Assembly (NCBI RefSeq): GCF_003254585.1
Contig: NZ_QJGZ01000037.1
Location: forward strand, 186,001-250,000
Reading direction: 5' to 3'
DNA length: 64,000 nt
Origin: Flavobacterium sharifuzzamanii
Lineage (GTDB): Bacteria > Bacteroidota > Bacteroidia > Flavobacteriales > Flavobacteriaceae
Below are positions 7,808-15,288 of the stretch, in pieces. The translations under genes were made by a program, and so were the position numbers. The notes beneath the pieces were generated by a model. The model was not told the DNA's origin. It did no database searches and was given only the letters and a program-made list of their open reading frames with translations. How positions within the stretch are numbered: the first letter of the stretch is position 1; the number at the start of each line of letters is the position of its first letter.

Positions 7808-9052
7808 CTAATTGGTTTTCAATTTCAACTGCTTAATATTTTTACTGATAATATTTTTATCGGATGCCGTTTTTGCTAAACCAAATGCGGTTTCAAAATG
7901 CTGTGATGCTTTTTTTGCATCAATTTCAGAATAAAGATTTCCGAGTAAAGAATAGTAAAAATGATTATCAGTTAAATTCAGTTTTTCAGCTTCTTTGATA
8001 GCTTCTTCTTTTCCGTTTACTTTAGACAAAGCATAAGTTCTGTTTAAAGCCACAATTGGTGAATATTCTAAAATGATCAGATTGTTGTAGAGTTCCAGAA
8101 TATTTTTCCATTTCTCTGTGGTTTCTTTTTTAATAGTATGCCAATAGGCAATTCCGGCTTCTAAATGATATTTTGAAAGTGTGTTTCCTGTTGAAGATTG
8201 GCTTAAAAAATAAGTTCCTTTGTCTACTAATTCCTGATTCCAAAGTGATTGATCCTGATCTTCGTATAAAATAATTTCGCCGTTTAAACCCGTTCGCGCA
8301 TCAAATCTTGAAGAATGAAAACACATCAAAGCCATCAAAGCATTAGTTTGTGGCAGATTTGTGCTTTCGTTTTGAATTAATAAAAAAGTCAGGCGCATGG
8401 CTTCGGTACAAAGATCTTTTCGTAAAGTGGTGTTTTGCGAAATAGAGTAGTAGCCTTCAGAATAAAGCAGATAAATGGTTTTTAGAACCGTTTGTATTCT
8501 GTCTTTTATTTCAGCGTTGTTCGGATGCTGAATTTTTATATTTTCTTCTTTGAGTTTTTCTTTGGCTCGATTAATTCTTTTGTAAATAACTTCTCTGTTA
8601 GATAAAAAAGCATCGGAGATTTCATTTATTCCAAAACCACATAATAAATTTAAAGCAAGAGCAATTTGAGCTTCTTCAGAATTACACGGATTACAAACCG
8701 TGAAAATCATAGCAAGCTGACTGTCGGCAATATTCTGATCAGATAAATCGATATCTATTTCAGGATTGTTTAATGGAGTGTTGTGTTTTATTTCGGTAAC
8801 TATTTTGGTTTCAAAAACGTTATTTCTTTTCAGGTAGTTTTTGGTTTTGTTTTTGGCAACGGTATAAAGCCAAGCAGAAGGGTTTTCTGGAATTCCTTTA
8901 ATAGCCCAAGTTTCTGAAGCGGTCAAAAAAGTATCGCTTACAATATCTTCTGCAATTTCGATATGCTGAATTCCGAATAAGCTGCAGAGAACTGAAACTA
9001 TTTTTTGATATTCGGTTCGGAATAAATTGGGTAAAAGTTCTTTGTGATCCAT
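7808..9052 (-). CDS. ECF42-type RNA polymerase sigma factor with C-terminal TPR-like extension
   Basis: A 414-residue protein. Residues 1 to about 175 are sigma-70 region 2 (AEDIVSDTFLTASETW, NPSAWLYTVAKNK) and region 4 (SDAFLSNREVIYKRINRAK, a helix-turn-helix). The remaining half is a helical extension with SRFDARTG and LYEDQDQSLWN, which are signatures of the COG4941/ECF42 group, ending in TPR-like repeats (FYYSLLGNLYSEIDAKKASQHFETA). No anti-sigma gene is nearby, as expected because in this group the extension itself is thought to control activity. The partner genes are the DGPF protein 62 bases upstream and a CMD protein. Probably an operon read from 9985 to 7808. Confidence 0.88.
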   Translation of the reverse strand: MDHKELLPNLFRTEYQKIVSVLCSLFGIQHIEIAEDIVSDTFLTASETWAIKGIPENPSAWLYTVAKNKTKNYLKRNNVFETKIVTEIKHNTPLNNPEIDIDLSDQNIADSQLAMIFTVCNPCNSEEAQIALALNLLCGFGINEISDAFLSNREVIYKRINRAKEKLKEENIKIQHPNNAEIKDRIQTVLKTIYLLYSEGYYSISQNTTLRKDLCTEAMRLTFLLIQNESTNLPQTNALMALMCFHSSRFDARTGLNGEIILYEDQDQSLWNQELVDKGTYFLSQSSTGNTLSKYHLEAGIAYWHTIKKETTEKWKNILELYNNLIILEYSPIVALNRTYALSKVNGKEEAIKEAEKLNLTDNHFYYSLLGNLYSEIDAKKASQHFETAFGLAKTASDKNIISKNIKQLKLKTN

Positions 9053-9114
9053 ATTTTTAAGAAAAAATGCCTAAGTAAAGATACAAAGGCATTTTTATTT
9101 CAGTTGGTTTATTA

Positions 9115-9450
9115 TTAAACACCCATTCTAATTTCAACATTTCCGCCAAAATTTAAAACTGGACATCCTTGTGCAATTTCCGTTGCCTCGTCATAATCTT
9201 TGGCTTTAATGATTATTAAGCCACCGATTGATTCTTTAATTTCAACAAATGGACCATCAGTTACTCCTTTAGAATTGACTAGTTTTCCTTGTCCGTCCCA
9301 ACGCTGCAAAGGTCTAGCCAGTTTATCTTGAGCGGCAAGGCTTCCAAACCAGTTTTGCCATTGTTGCAAGTGCTGTTGGTATTCTTCTGGAGAGGGCTGT
9401 GCTTCTTTTGTTTTAAAATCTCTTCTGAAAATCAATAAAAACTCATTCAT
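9115..9450 (-). CDS. DGPF-domain (YciI-related) protein
   Basis: A 111-residue ferredoxin-like-fold protein. The family motif is present as VTDGPFVEIKE (residues about 66-76), preceded by a typical N-terminal strand MNEFLLIFR and followed by IGGLIIIKAKDYDEATEIAQ. DGPF proteins are the standard genomic partners of ECF42 sigma factors, and that sigma factor is the next gene. Their biochemical function is unsettled; YciI relatives may have hydrolase or dehalogenase-like chemistry. Being upstream of and close to the sigma gene suggests that it is a member of its operon and possibly of its regulon. Confidence 0.88.
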   Translation of the reverse strand: MNEFLLIFRRDFKTKEAQPSPEEYQQHLQQWQNWFGSLAAQDKLARPLQRWDGQGKLVNSKGVTDGPFVEIKESIGGLIIIKAKDYDEATEIAQGCPVLNFGGNVEIRMGV

Positions 9451-9532
9451 TTTTTCATGTTTTTATAATTGAATAATCTGCTTTAAGTTGTATAAAGTTA
9501 ATTGTTTTTAGAAAATAAAAACCAATTATTAT

Positions 9533-9985
9533 TTATCCAAACTGCCCAACTCTATAAGTTCCAGGTACATTAGCAAAAGTAATATTAAGACGATTCCAAG
9601 CATTAATTGCTGCAACTGCAAGTGTAAGATCGATTAATTCTTGCTCTGTAAATTCAGCTTTTGCAATTTCGTAAATTTCGTCTGGAACATCGCAGGCATT
9701 TACTGCTTCTGCTAGAGCAAGAGCAACTCTTTCTCTTTTTGTGTAATAAGGAGCTTCTCTCCAAACACTTAATCCAAATAAACGTTGTGGTGTTTCTCCA
9801 GCGGCTAAAGCTTCTTTTGAGTGCATGTCTAAACAATAACCGCAGTTGTTGATTTGAGAAATTCTGAAATTTATTAATTCCATAAGAGATGCTTCAATTG
9901 TTCCTTTTTTCAAGTAACCGCTGATTCCAAATAATGTGCTAACTGCTTTTTGACCTTGTTCGAATAAATTAAGTCTAGTTTCCAT
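9533..9985 (-). CDS. Carboxymuconolactone decarboxylase family protein (AhpD-like)
   Basis: A 150-residue all-helical protein. The CMD/AhpD signature is intact: NNCGYCLDMHSKEA (CxxC plus a histidine four residues on), with the conserved glutamate about ten residues before it in the helix MELINFRIS. AhpD-type members are thiol peroxidases or disulfide-relay partners; the CxxC here favours that over a muconolactone-type enzyme. It lies 82 bases upstream of the DGPF gene on the same strand and is bracketed with the ECF42 cassette by two structured repeats, which suggests a shared oxidative- or electrophile-stress role (inference). Confidence 0.85.
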   Translation of the reverse strand: METRLNLFEQGQKAVSTLFGISGYLKKGTIEASLMELINFRISQINNCGYCLDMHSKEALAAGETPQRLFGLSVWREAPYYTKRERVALALAEAVNACDVPDEIYEIAKAEFTEQELIDLTLAVAAINAWNRLNITFANVPGTYRVGQFG

Positions 9986-10164
9986 GATGTATATTTTTTA
10001 ATTGTTTATACCCTAATAACAATCGAACTTTCAGGATTGGACAAAAAAAGATGAAAAAAGTGAAATTATTTTTCAATTAAGAGGAGAAGCCAATATTTAT
10101 AAGGAGTTAGTAAACAAAAAAAGAATGATTAAATCGAAGAATTTATAAAATTATCTTGTCAGCA

Positions 10165-10327
10165 AGCCCCAGCGGGGTAAAATATCTATAGAATTTCAAT
10201 AAGACAAATAAAAAAGCTCCGGAGGAGCGACATATTTTTTATTAATCTAATATATGTCGCTCCTCCGGAGCTTTATGTTGTATACATTTATTCTTTACTA
10301 TAAATATTTCGCTTCTCCGAAGCTTGA
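10165..10327. repeat. Structured interspersed repeat, copy 2 (CCCCAGCGGGG element)
   Basis: Same order as copy 1: CCCCAGCGGGG, spacer, a perfect 22-base inverted repeat (10214-10235 and 10252-10273) with a 16-base loop, the ACTATAAATATTTCGCTTC block and a terminal TTC/GAA palindrome. Most of the gap 9986-10381 is this element plus the msrA terminator. It is not a CRISPR: there are only two copies 2.5 kb apart and the repeated unit is internally structured. Confidence 0.88.
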
Positions 10328-10332
10328 AAAAA

Positions 10333-10360
10333 AAGAGACTGTCTCCGAAAAGACAGTCTT
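10333..10360 (-). terminator. Terminator of the msrB-msrA unit
   Basis: AGACTGTCT...AGACAGTCT with a 6-base loop, followed on the minus strand by TCTTTTTTTT, about 20 bases beyond the msrA stop codon. Confidence 0.85.
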
Positions 10361-10381
10361 TATAATATAGGTTAATATTCT

Positions 10382-10987
10382 TTATTTCTTTTTGAGTTTA
10401 TCTTTAAAAACCTTTTCAAACTTTTCTATTTTAGGCTGAATCACCATTTTGCAATACGGCTGATTTTTATTGTTGGCATAATAGTTTTGATGATAATCTT
10501 CGGCTTTATAGAAAACTTTAAAAGGTTCCACTTTTGTTACGATTGGACTGTTATACACTTTTGCTTTGTTGAGGTCGGCAATAATGCTTTGAGCCGCTTT
10601 TTTCTGTTCTTCATTTTTATAAAAGATAACAGAACGGTATTGTGTTCCTACATCAGCTCCCTGACGATTTAAAGTTGTGGGGTCATGAACAGTAAAAAAG
10701 ACTTTGAATATTTCGTTAATATCGGTTACATTTTTGTCGTAAGTAATCTGGACAACTTCAGCGTGACCGGTTTCTCCTGTACAAACTTCTTCGTAAGTTG
10801 GATTTGCGACTTTTCCGCCAGAAAATCCAGAAACAACAGATTTTACTCCATCAAGATTTTCGTAAACGGCTTCAACGCACCAGTAACATCCTCCGCCTAG
10901 TGTTATAGTTTCTAGATTCGCTTTTTTGTTTTGAGAAATGCCATTTAGCGAAAGCGCAAAAAGGCATATTAAAAGTATGTTTTTCAT
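10382..10987 (-). CDS. msrA: Exported peptide-methionine (S)-S-oxide reductase MsrA
   Basis: I place the start at the ATG at 10987, which gives 201 residues and a proper signal peptide (MKNILLICLFALSLNGISQ); the longer frame from 11026 would run into msrB and put polar residues in front of the signal. The catalytic motif is GGGCYWC with C34 as the attacking cysteine; the family usually has GCFWC or GCYWC. The fold continues with GVKSVVSGFSGG and EDYHQNYYANNKNQPYC. It reduces methionine S-sulfoxide in exported proteins. It follows msrB by 7 bases and shares its terminator. Confidence 0.93.
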   Translation of the reverse strand: MKNILLICLFALSLNGISQNKKANLETITLGGGCYWCVEAVYENLDGVKSVVSGFSGGKVANPTYEEVCTGETGHAEVVQITYDKNVTDINEIFKVFFTVHDPTTLNRQGADVGTQYRSVIFYKNEEQKKAAQSIIADLNKAKVYNSPIVTKVEPFKVFYKAEDYHQNYYANNKNQPYCKMVIQPKIEKFEKVFKDKLKKK

Positions 10988-10994
10988 TTTGTGA

Positions 10995-11549
10995 TTATTT
11001 ATTATCAGGAATAAAATCAAGAGCAATCGAGTTCATGCAGTAGCGTTTTCCTGTAGGTGGAGGGCCGTCGTCAAAAATGTGGCCTAAATGTCCACCACAG
11101 CGTCCACAAAGTGTTTCAATTCTTTCCATTCCAAGAGAATTATCTTCTTTAAAGACAATACTTTTTTTATTCTCTTGTTCAAAAAAACTTGGCCATCCGC
11201 AGCTGCTGGAAAATTTTGCTGTAGATCTAAATAGCAAATTACCGCATGAAGCGCAATAGTAAGTTCCTTTTTCGTCAGTATTCCAATATTTTCCTGTAAA
11301 AGGTCTTTCTGTGTCGGCTTCGCGCATTACAGCATAAACATCTTCAGGTAAAACCTTTTTCCATTCGGCATTGCTTACGTTTAGCTTTGTGGTGTCGGTA
11401 TTTGAATAATAAGGATTTCCGGGCTTGCTGATTTTATTTTCCATAACAGCTGTTTTTGCAGGTTGTTTTTTTGTGTTTTGTCCGCATGCCTGAAAAATAA
11501 AAAGCGGAATCAAAAAACAAAGGCTGAAAATTAGGTTTTTAGATTTCAT
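10995..11549 (-). CDS. msrB: Peptide-methionine (R)-S-oxide reductase MsrB, lipoprotein
   Basis: A 184-residue protein with a lipobox (IFQAC, cysteine at residue 22), so it is probably anchored in the envelope. The SelR domain contains the two zinc-binding CxxC pairs (YYCASCGNLLF and CGRCGGHLGH), the CGWPSF block and the catalytic cysteine C171 in RYCMNS. It reduces methionine R-sulfoxide. With msrA immediately downstream it forms an exported repair pair covering both sulfoxide stereoisomers, comparable in function to fused PilB/MsrAB proteins of other bacteria. Confidence 0.93.
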   Translation of the reverse strand: MKSKNLIFSLCFLIPLFIFQACGQNTKKQPAKTAVMENKISKPGNPYYSNTDTTKLNVSNAEWKKVLPEDVYAVMREADTERPFTGKYWNTDEKGTYYCASCGNLLFRSTAKFSSSCGWPSFFEQENKKSIVFKEDNSLGMERIETLCGRCGGHLGHIFDDGPPPTGKRYCMNSIALDFIPDNK

Positions 11550-11818
11550 AAGTTCTTAGGTGCATTAATCTGTATATCAAAGATACGTCGAGAACTAGCT
11601 TCAAATTACAGACTCTGTTATTATTGAGATTTTTTTAAGTGTGTTTTAACTTTTTATTAGTTACGTAAAACAACGCAATGTAGTTTTTATGTCTTAATTT
11701 TAACTGCTTTTAAAATTTAGCATAAAATATAGTGTTGTAAATCAGTAGAATAGAAATAGGATGAAAAGCTTAACTTTTGTCAAACGGAATTAGCATTTTT
11801 AAGCCATTTCTTTTTTCG

Positions 11819-11826
11819 TATTTTTG
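11819..11826 (+). promoter_or_regulatory. Candidate -7 box for idi
   Basis: TATTTTTG fits TAnnTTTG and lies 17 bases before the ATG at 11844. No well-spaced TTG was found. Confidence 0.4.
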
Positions 11827-11843
11827 TTTGCTTAAGAAGCATT

Positions 11844-12371
11844 ATGATAGAAGAAAACGTAATACTGGTTAATCAGAACGATGAACAGATTGGCTTGATG
11901 CCAAAATTAGAAGCACATGAAAAAGCGCTTTTGCACCGTGCCTTTTCGGTTTTTATTTTAAATAGTAAGAACGAAATTATGCTGCAACAGCGTGCTCATC
12001 ATAAATACCATTCTCCGTTGCTTTGGACAAACACTTGCTGCAGTCATCAGAGAGAAGGGGAAACAAATATTGAAGCGGGAAGCCGAAGGTTGTTTGAGGA
12101 AATGGGGTTTAAAGCTGAATTGAAAGAGCTATTTCATTTTATCTATAAAGCACCTTTTGATAATGGTTTGACAGAACATGAGCTGGACCATGTGATGATT
12201 GGTTACTATAATGATGAACCAAACATAAATCCAGACGAAGTAGAAGACTGGAAATGGATGAGTATTGAAGATGTTAAAGCAGATATTGAAAAACAGCCTG
12301 AAATTTATACCGTGTGGTTTAAGATAATTTTTGACGAATTTGATCATTATCTTGAAGACCATAAATTATAG
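11844..12371 (+). CDS. idi: Isopentenyl-diphosphate delta-isomerase type 1
   Basis: A 175-residue Nudix-fold enzyme that interconverts isopentenyl and dimethylallyl diphosphate in isoprenoid synthesis. The active-site cysteine lies in WTNTCCSHQR (C66 by alignment with WTNSVCGHP of the E. coli enzyme), the Nudix-like helix is EAGSRRLFEEMGF, and the metal- and catalysis-linked glutamates are in LTEHELDHVMIG. Length matches the bacterial family. It opens a plus-strand run with the pterin synthase, peroxiredoxin and manA; the next gene starts 21 bases on. Confidence 0.93.
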   Translation: MIEENVILVNQNDEQIGLMPKLEAHEKALLHRAFSVFILNSKNEIMLQQRAHHKYHSPLLWTNTCCSHQREGETNIEAGSRRLFEEMGFKAELKELFHFIYKAPFDNGLTEHELDHVMIGYYNDEPNINPDEVEDWKWMSIEDVKADIEKQPEIYTVWFKIIFDEFDHYLEDHKL

Positions 12372-12392
12372 CCAAACTAACCAAAAACATAA

Positions 12393-12803
12393 ATGAGAGT
12401 AACCATATCAAGAAAAGCACATTTTAATGCTGCACATCGACTGCATCGAAAGGATTGGTCGTTTGAAAAAAACGATGCTGTTTTTGGAAAATGCAATAAT
12501 CCTAACTTTCATGGTCATAATTATGGTTTAACAGTAAGTGTTACAGGAAAGATTGACCCGGAAACTGGTTTTGTTTTAGATGTGAAAGTATTAGCGGATA
12601 TTATACGAGAAGAAGTAGAAATTCCGTTTGATCACAAAAATCTTAATCTGGATGTTCCAGAATTTGCAGATTTGAATCCGACTGCAGAAAATATTGCTGT
12701 TGTGATATGGAATAAAATTAGACAACGAATTCATACCGACTTTGATCTTGAAGTCGTTCTGAACGAAACGGACCGAAATTTTGTAACTTATAAAGGAGAA
12801 TAA
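12393..12803 (+). CDS. 6-pyruvoyl-tetrahydropterin synthase / QueD family protein
   Basis: A 136-residue T-fold enzyme. Zinc ligands are visible as H15 (HFNAAHRL) and the HGHNY pair; the catalytic cysteine is in FGKCNNPNFHGH. These residues are shared by PTPS and by QueD (6-carboxytetrahydropterin synthase in queuosine synthesis), and length alone does not decide between them. No other queuosine gene is in the window. It is 3 bases from the following peroxiredoxin gene, so the two are cotranscribed. Confidence 0.88.
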   Translation: MRVTISRKAHFNAAHRLHRKDWSFEKNDAVFGKCNNPNFHGHNYGLTVSVTGKIDPETGFVLDVKVLADIIREEVEIPFDHKNLNLDVPEFADLNPTAENIAVVIWNKIRQRIHTDFDLEVVLNETDRNFVTYKGE

Positions 12804-12806
12804 AAA

Positions 12807-13265
12807 ATGTCATTAAAAATAGGAGATATAGTTCCGAATTTTACTGCGAAAGACAACAATGGTGAACTTTTTGAAAGCCAAAGCGTTTTAGGAAGAAAGC
12901 CGCTGGTGATTTATTTTTACCCAAAAGATAATACACCAGGATGTACAACCGAAGCCTGCAGTTTTCGGGATCAATACGAGGATTTTAAAGATTTGGGAGC
13001 TGAGGTAATTGGTATTAGCAGTGATAGTGTAAAGTCACATCATAAATTTGCTGCTAAACATAAATTACCTTTTATTTTGCTTTCAGATCAAGATAAAAGA
13101 TTAAGAAAACTTTTTGGTGTCCGTAATATTTTATTTGGACTTCTTCCAGGACGCATTACCTATATAATTGATAAAAATGGTTTGGTGATTTCAATATTTG
13201 ATAGCGCAAATGCTGCTAAACATATACCGAAAGCGTTAGAAGCCGTACAGGAATTAGTATCATAG
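12807..13265 (+). CDS. bcp: Thiol peroxidase, Bcp/PrxQ-type peroxiredoxin
   Basis: A 152-residue peroxiredoxin. The PrxQ active site is present, TPGCTTEACSFRD, with peroxidatic C46 and resolving C51 five residues later, which defines the alpha-2 resolving-cysteine subtype. FYPKDNTPG and SSDSVKSHHKFAAKH are also family-typical. It reduces hydroperoxides using thioredoxin. It follows the pterin synthase by 3 bases and precedes manA by 57 bases. Confidence 0.93.
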   Translation: MSLKIGDIVPNFTAKDNNGELFESQSVLGRKPLVIYFYPKDNTPGCTTEACSFRDQYEDFKDLGAEVIGISSDSVKSHHKFAAKHKLPFILLSDQDKRLRKLFGVRNILFGLLPGRITYIIDKNGLVISIFDSANAAKHIPKALEAVQELVS

Positions 13266-13322
13266 AATACCAAAAAAGTATCAGAATAGAATTAATTAAA
13301 CAAATATATTAGCCTAAAAAAC

Positions 13323-14291
13323 ATGAGTCAAAATTTATACCCTTTGCAATTTGAACCGATTTTGAAAGAAAGAATCTGGGGAGGAGAAAAATTAAAAACA
13401 ATTCTGAATAAGCCAATCGTTTCTAAAATTACGGGCGAAAGCTGGGAATTATCTACTGTACAAGGAGATGTAAGTGTGGTTGCAAATGGAGTTTTAAAAG
13501 GAAAATCTTTAATGGATTTAATCGATGAAACGCCAGATGCTATTTTAGGAACTAAAGTTTATGAAAGATTTGGAAAACAATTTCCGCTTCTTTTTAAATA
13601 TTTAGATGCAAGAGAAGATCTTTCTATTCAGGTGCATCCAAACGATAAATTGGCAAAGGAACGTCACAATTCATTTGGTAAAACTGAAATGTGGTATGTA
13701 ATGCAAGCTGATGCTGATGCTAGAATTATTGTTGGTTTTAAAGAAGATTCTAGTAAAGAAGAATACTTAAAACATTTGCACGACAATACTTTGGTTTCAA
13801 TCTTAGATGATGTGAAAGCAAAATCGGGAGATGTTTTCTTCTTAGAAACAGGAACTGTTCATGCAATTGGAGCAGGATTGGTAGTTGCAGAAATTCAGCA
13901 GACTTCTGATATTACATATAGATTATATGACTTTGACCGTGTAGATGCGCAAGGAAATAAAAGAGAATTACACGTAGATTTAGCTCTTGATGCTATAAAC
14001 TACAATAAAGTTGATACACAAAAGAAATACGATTCAAAAACCAATACATCAAATGTTGTTGTAGATTGTCCTTATTTCACGACAAATTTTATTCCGTTAG
14101 AAGATAAAGTGGAAGTTTCAAAATCTGGAGAAACATTTACAGTTTATATGTGTATTGAAGGAAGTTTTGAAATCGAATATGACGGTTTTAAACATACTTA
14201 CATTAAAGGAGATACTGTCTTAGTTCCAGCTGCGATAAATGCCTTTGTTTTGAGCGGAAAAGCTTCAATTTTAGAAATTTACATTTCTTAG
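13323..14291 (+). CDS. manA: Mannose-6-phosphate isomerase, type I (short form)
   Basis: A 322-residue cupin-type isomerase that interconverts mannose 6-phosphate and fructose 6-phosphate for GDP-mannose and glycan synthesis. The metal-site motif is SIQVHPNDKLAKE; KTEMWYVMQ gives the conserved glutamate and ETGTVHAIGAGLVVAEIQQ the second histidine. WGGEKL at the start and ESWELS are typical of the Bacteroidota/Firmicutes short form. The C-terminal 80 residues form a second, lid-like cupin without metal ligands. Confidence 0.92.
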   Translation: MSQNLYPLQFEPILKERIWGGEKLKTILNKPIVSKITGESWELSTVQGDVSVVANGVLKGKSLMDLIDETPDAILGTKVYERFGKQFPLLFKYLDAREDLSIQVHPNDKLAKERHNSFGKTEMWYVMQADADARIIVGFKEDSSKEEYLKHLHDNTLVSILDDVKAKSGDVFFLETGTVHAIGAGLVVAEIQQTSDITYRLYDFDRVDAQGNKRELHVDLALDAINYNKVDTQKKYDSKTNTSNVVVDCPYFTTNFIPLEDKVEVSKSGETFTVYMCIEGSFEIEYDGFKHTYIKGDTVLVPAAINAFVLSGKASILEIYIS

Positions 14292-14313
14292 CACTTATTC
14301 TAAAGATAATATG

Positions 14314-14321
14314 TACTTTTG
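14314..14321 (+). promoter_or_regulatory. -7 box that decides the start of the next gene
   Basis: TACTTTTG matches TAnnTTTG. A longer in-frame start (TTG at 14319) would lie inside this box, upstream of transcription, so translation should begin at the ATG at 14349. Confidence 0.55.
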
Positions 14322-14348
14322 CAGACGCAAATTAAAATAAAAATAAAA

Positions 14349-14615
14349 ATGGCAAACGTTAAAAATTTAAAGAAAGACATCAATTTTGTATTAGGAGATA
14401 TTATTGAGGCAGTTTACTTGTTTGAGATGTCTACAACAGGAAATCCTACTCCAGAGACGAATGCTTTGATCGATGAAGCTATCGCTGCATTCGATACTTT
14501 GATTACAAAAGTGAACGCTAAGAACGTTGAAAATAAAAAAGCACACTTCAAACAAATCAATGTTGAATTAGAACAAACTGCTAATCAATTGATTGAAAAA
14601 ATCAACGCGCTTTAA
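14349..14615 (+). CDS. Small conserved helical protein of unknown function
   Basis: An 88-residue protein starting MANVKNLKKDINFVLGD. It appears wholly helical, without cysteines, signal peptide or membrane segment: three or four amphipathic helices (IIEAVYLFEM, ETNALIDEAIAAFDTLITKV, NVELEQTANQLIEKINAL). It resembles small conserved flavobacterial proteins annotated only as hypothetical. The codon choices are those of a well-expressed gene. The start is set by the promoter box at 14314-14321. The tRNA genes downstream have their own promoter. Confidence 0.7.
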   Translation: MANVKNLKKDINFVLGDIIEAVYLFEMSTTGNPTPETNALIDEAIAAFDTLITKVNAKNVENKKAHFKQINVELEQTANQLIEKINAL

Positions 14616-14648
14616 GCAAAAAAAAGTGTAAAAAAGTGCAAAAATATT

Positions 14649-14678
14649 TTGGGAAATTGAAAAACCGCTTTATATTTG
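14649..14678 (+). promoter_or_regulatory. Promoter of the first tRNA-Thr gene
   Basis: TTTTG followed by exactly 19 bases and TATATTTG, a near-ideal Bacteroidota promoter, 13 bases upstream of the tRNA. Confidence 0.85.
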
Positions 14679-14691
14679 CACCCGTAATGAC

Positions 14692-14765
14692 GCCGATGTA
14701 GCTCAGCTGGCTAGAGCAGCTGATTTGTAATCAGCAGGTCGTGGGTTCGAGTCCCTCTATCGGCT
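14692..14765 (+). tRNA. tRNA-Thr (anticodon TGT), copy 1
   Basis: A 74-base cloverleaf. The acceptor stem GCCGATG pairs with TATCGGC (one G-U), followed by discriminator T. The D-loop has AGCTGGCTAGAG, the anticodon stem-loop CTGATTTGTAATCAG gives TGT, which reads ACA (Thr), and the T-arm is GTGGGTTCGAGTCCC. The CCA end is not encoded. Identical to copy 2. Confidence 0.96.
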
Positions 14766-14775
14766 CAAAAAACGG

Positions 14776-14806
14776 AAACCATCACAGAAATGTGGTGGTT
14801 TTTTTA
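14776..14806 (+). terminator. Terminator of tRNA-Thr copy 1
   Basis: AAACCATCAC, a 6-base loop and GTGGTGGTTT followed by T residues, 10 bases after the tRNA. Confidence 0.85.
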
Positions 14807-14833
14807 ATTATAGAGAGAGGTGTGAAATTTTTT

Positions 14834-14863
14834 TTGGAATATTAAAAAACATTTATATCTTTG
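14834..14863 (+). promoter_or_regulatory. Promoter of the second tRNA-Thr gene
   Basis: TTTTG, 19 bases, then TATCTTTG: the same geometry as the first tRNA promoter, although the 19-base spacer differs. Confidence 0.88.
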
Positions 14864-14877
14864 CACTCGCAAAATAG

Positions 14878-14951
14878 GCCGATGTAGCTCAGCTGGCTAG
14901 AGCAGCTGATTTGTAATCAGCAGGTCGTGGGTTCGAGTCCCTCTATCGGCT
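14878..14951 (+). tRNA. tRNA-Thr (anticodon TGT), copy 2
   Basis: Identical in all 74 bases to the copy at 14692-14765 and followed by the same hairpin. The flanks before the tRNA differ, so the promoters were kept by selection or are older than the last homogenisation of the tRNA bodies. Confidence 0.96.
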
Positions 14952-14954
14952 CAA

Positions 14955-14986
14955 AAACCATCACAGAAATGTGGTGGTTTTTTTTG
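14955..14986 (+). terminator. Terminator of tRNA-Thr copy 2
   Basis: The same AAACCATCAC/GTGGTGGTTT hairpin as after copy 1, followed by a T run. The rest of the gap up to 15238 holds nothing I recognise. Confidence 0.85.
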
Positions 14987-15238
14987 TTCCAAAATGAAAA
15001 TTTCAATAATAAAAATTCCAAATCCCAATTTTTCGACGAAGAAAAAAAACACATTAATGAATCGAACAAAGATGGGTGATTTTTGTTGCGGAAGTTTTTT
15101 AAATATAAACCACGATTTTAATCACGGAAAACGTATTGTGTGATAATTGCATAATTAGTATATAATTGCGTTCTAACGCTTAGAAATGTTGGGTATGGCA
15201 CTAAGTCTGTAATTGCTAATATTTTTGGATTTAAGCAT

Positions 15239-15272
15239 AAAAAAACGCCCAGATAATTCAGGGCGTTTTTTA
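15239..15272 (-). terminator. Terminator of the DUF4369-like lipoprotein gene
   Basis: AAAAAACGCCC, a 10-base loop and GGGCGTTTTTT, 17 bases after the stop codon on the minus strand. Confidence 0.85.
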
Positions 15273-15288
15273 TTGTTGTTTTTATGCT

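Noticed and set aside
10165..10327. CRISPR-like repeat with palindromes
   Set aside because: There are only two copies, 2.5 kb apart, with internal structure and no spacers or cas genes.
14319..14348. TTG start of the 88-residue protein at 14319
   Set aside because: It overlaps the -7 promoter box, so it would not be in the message.
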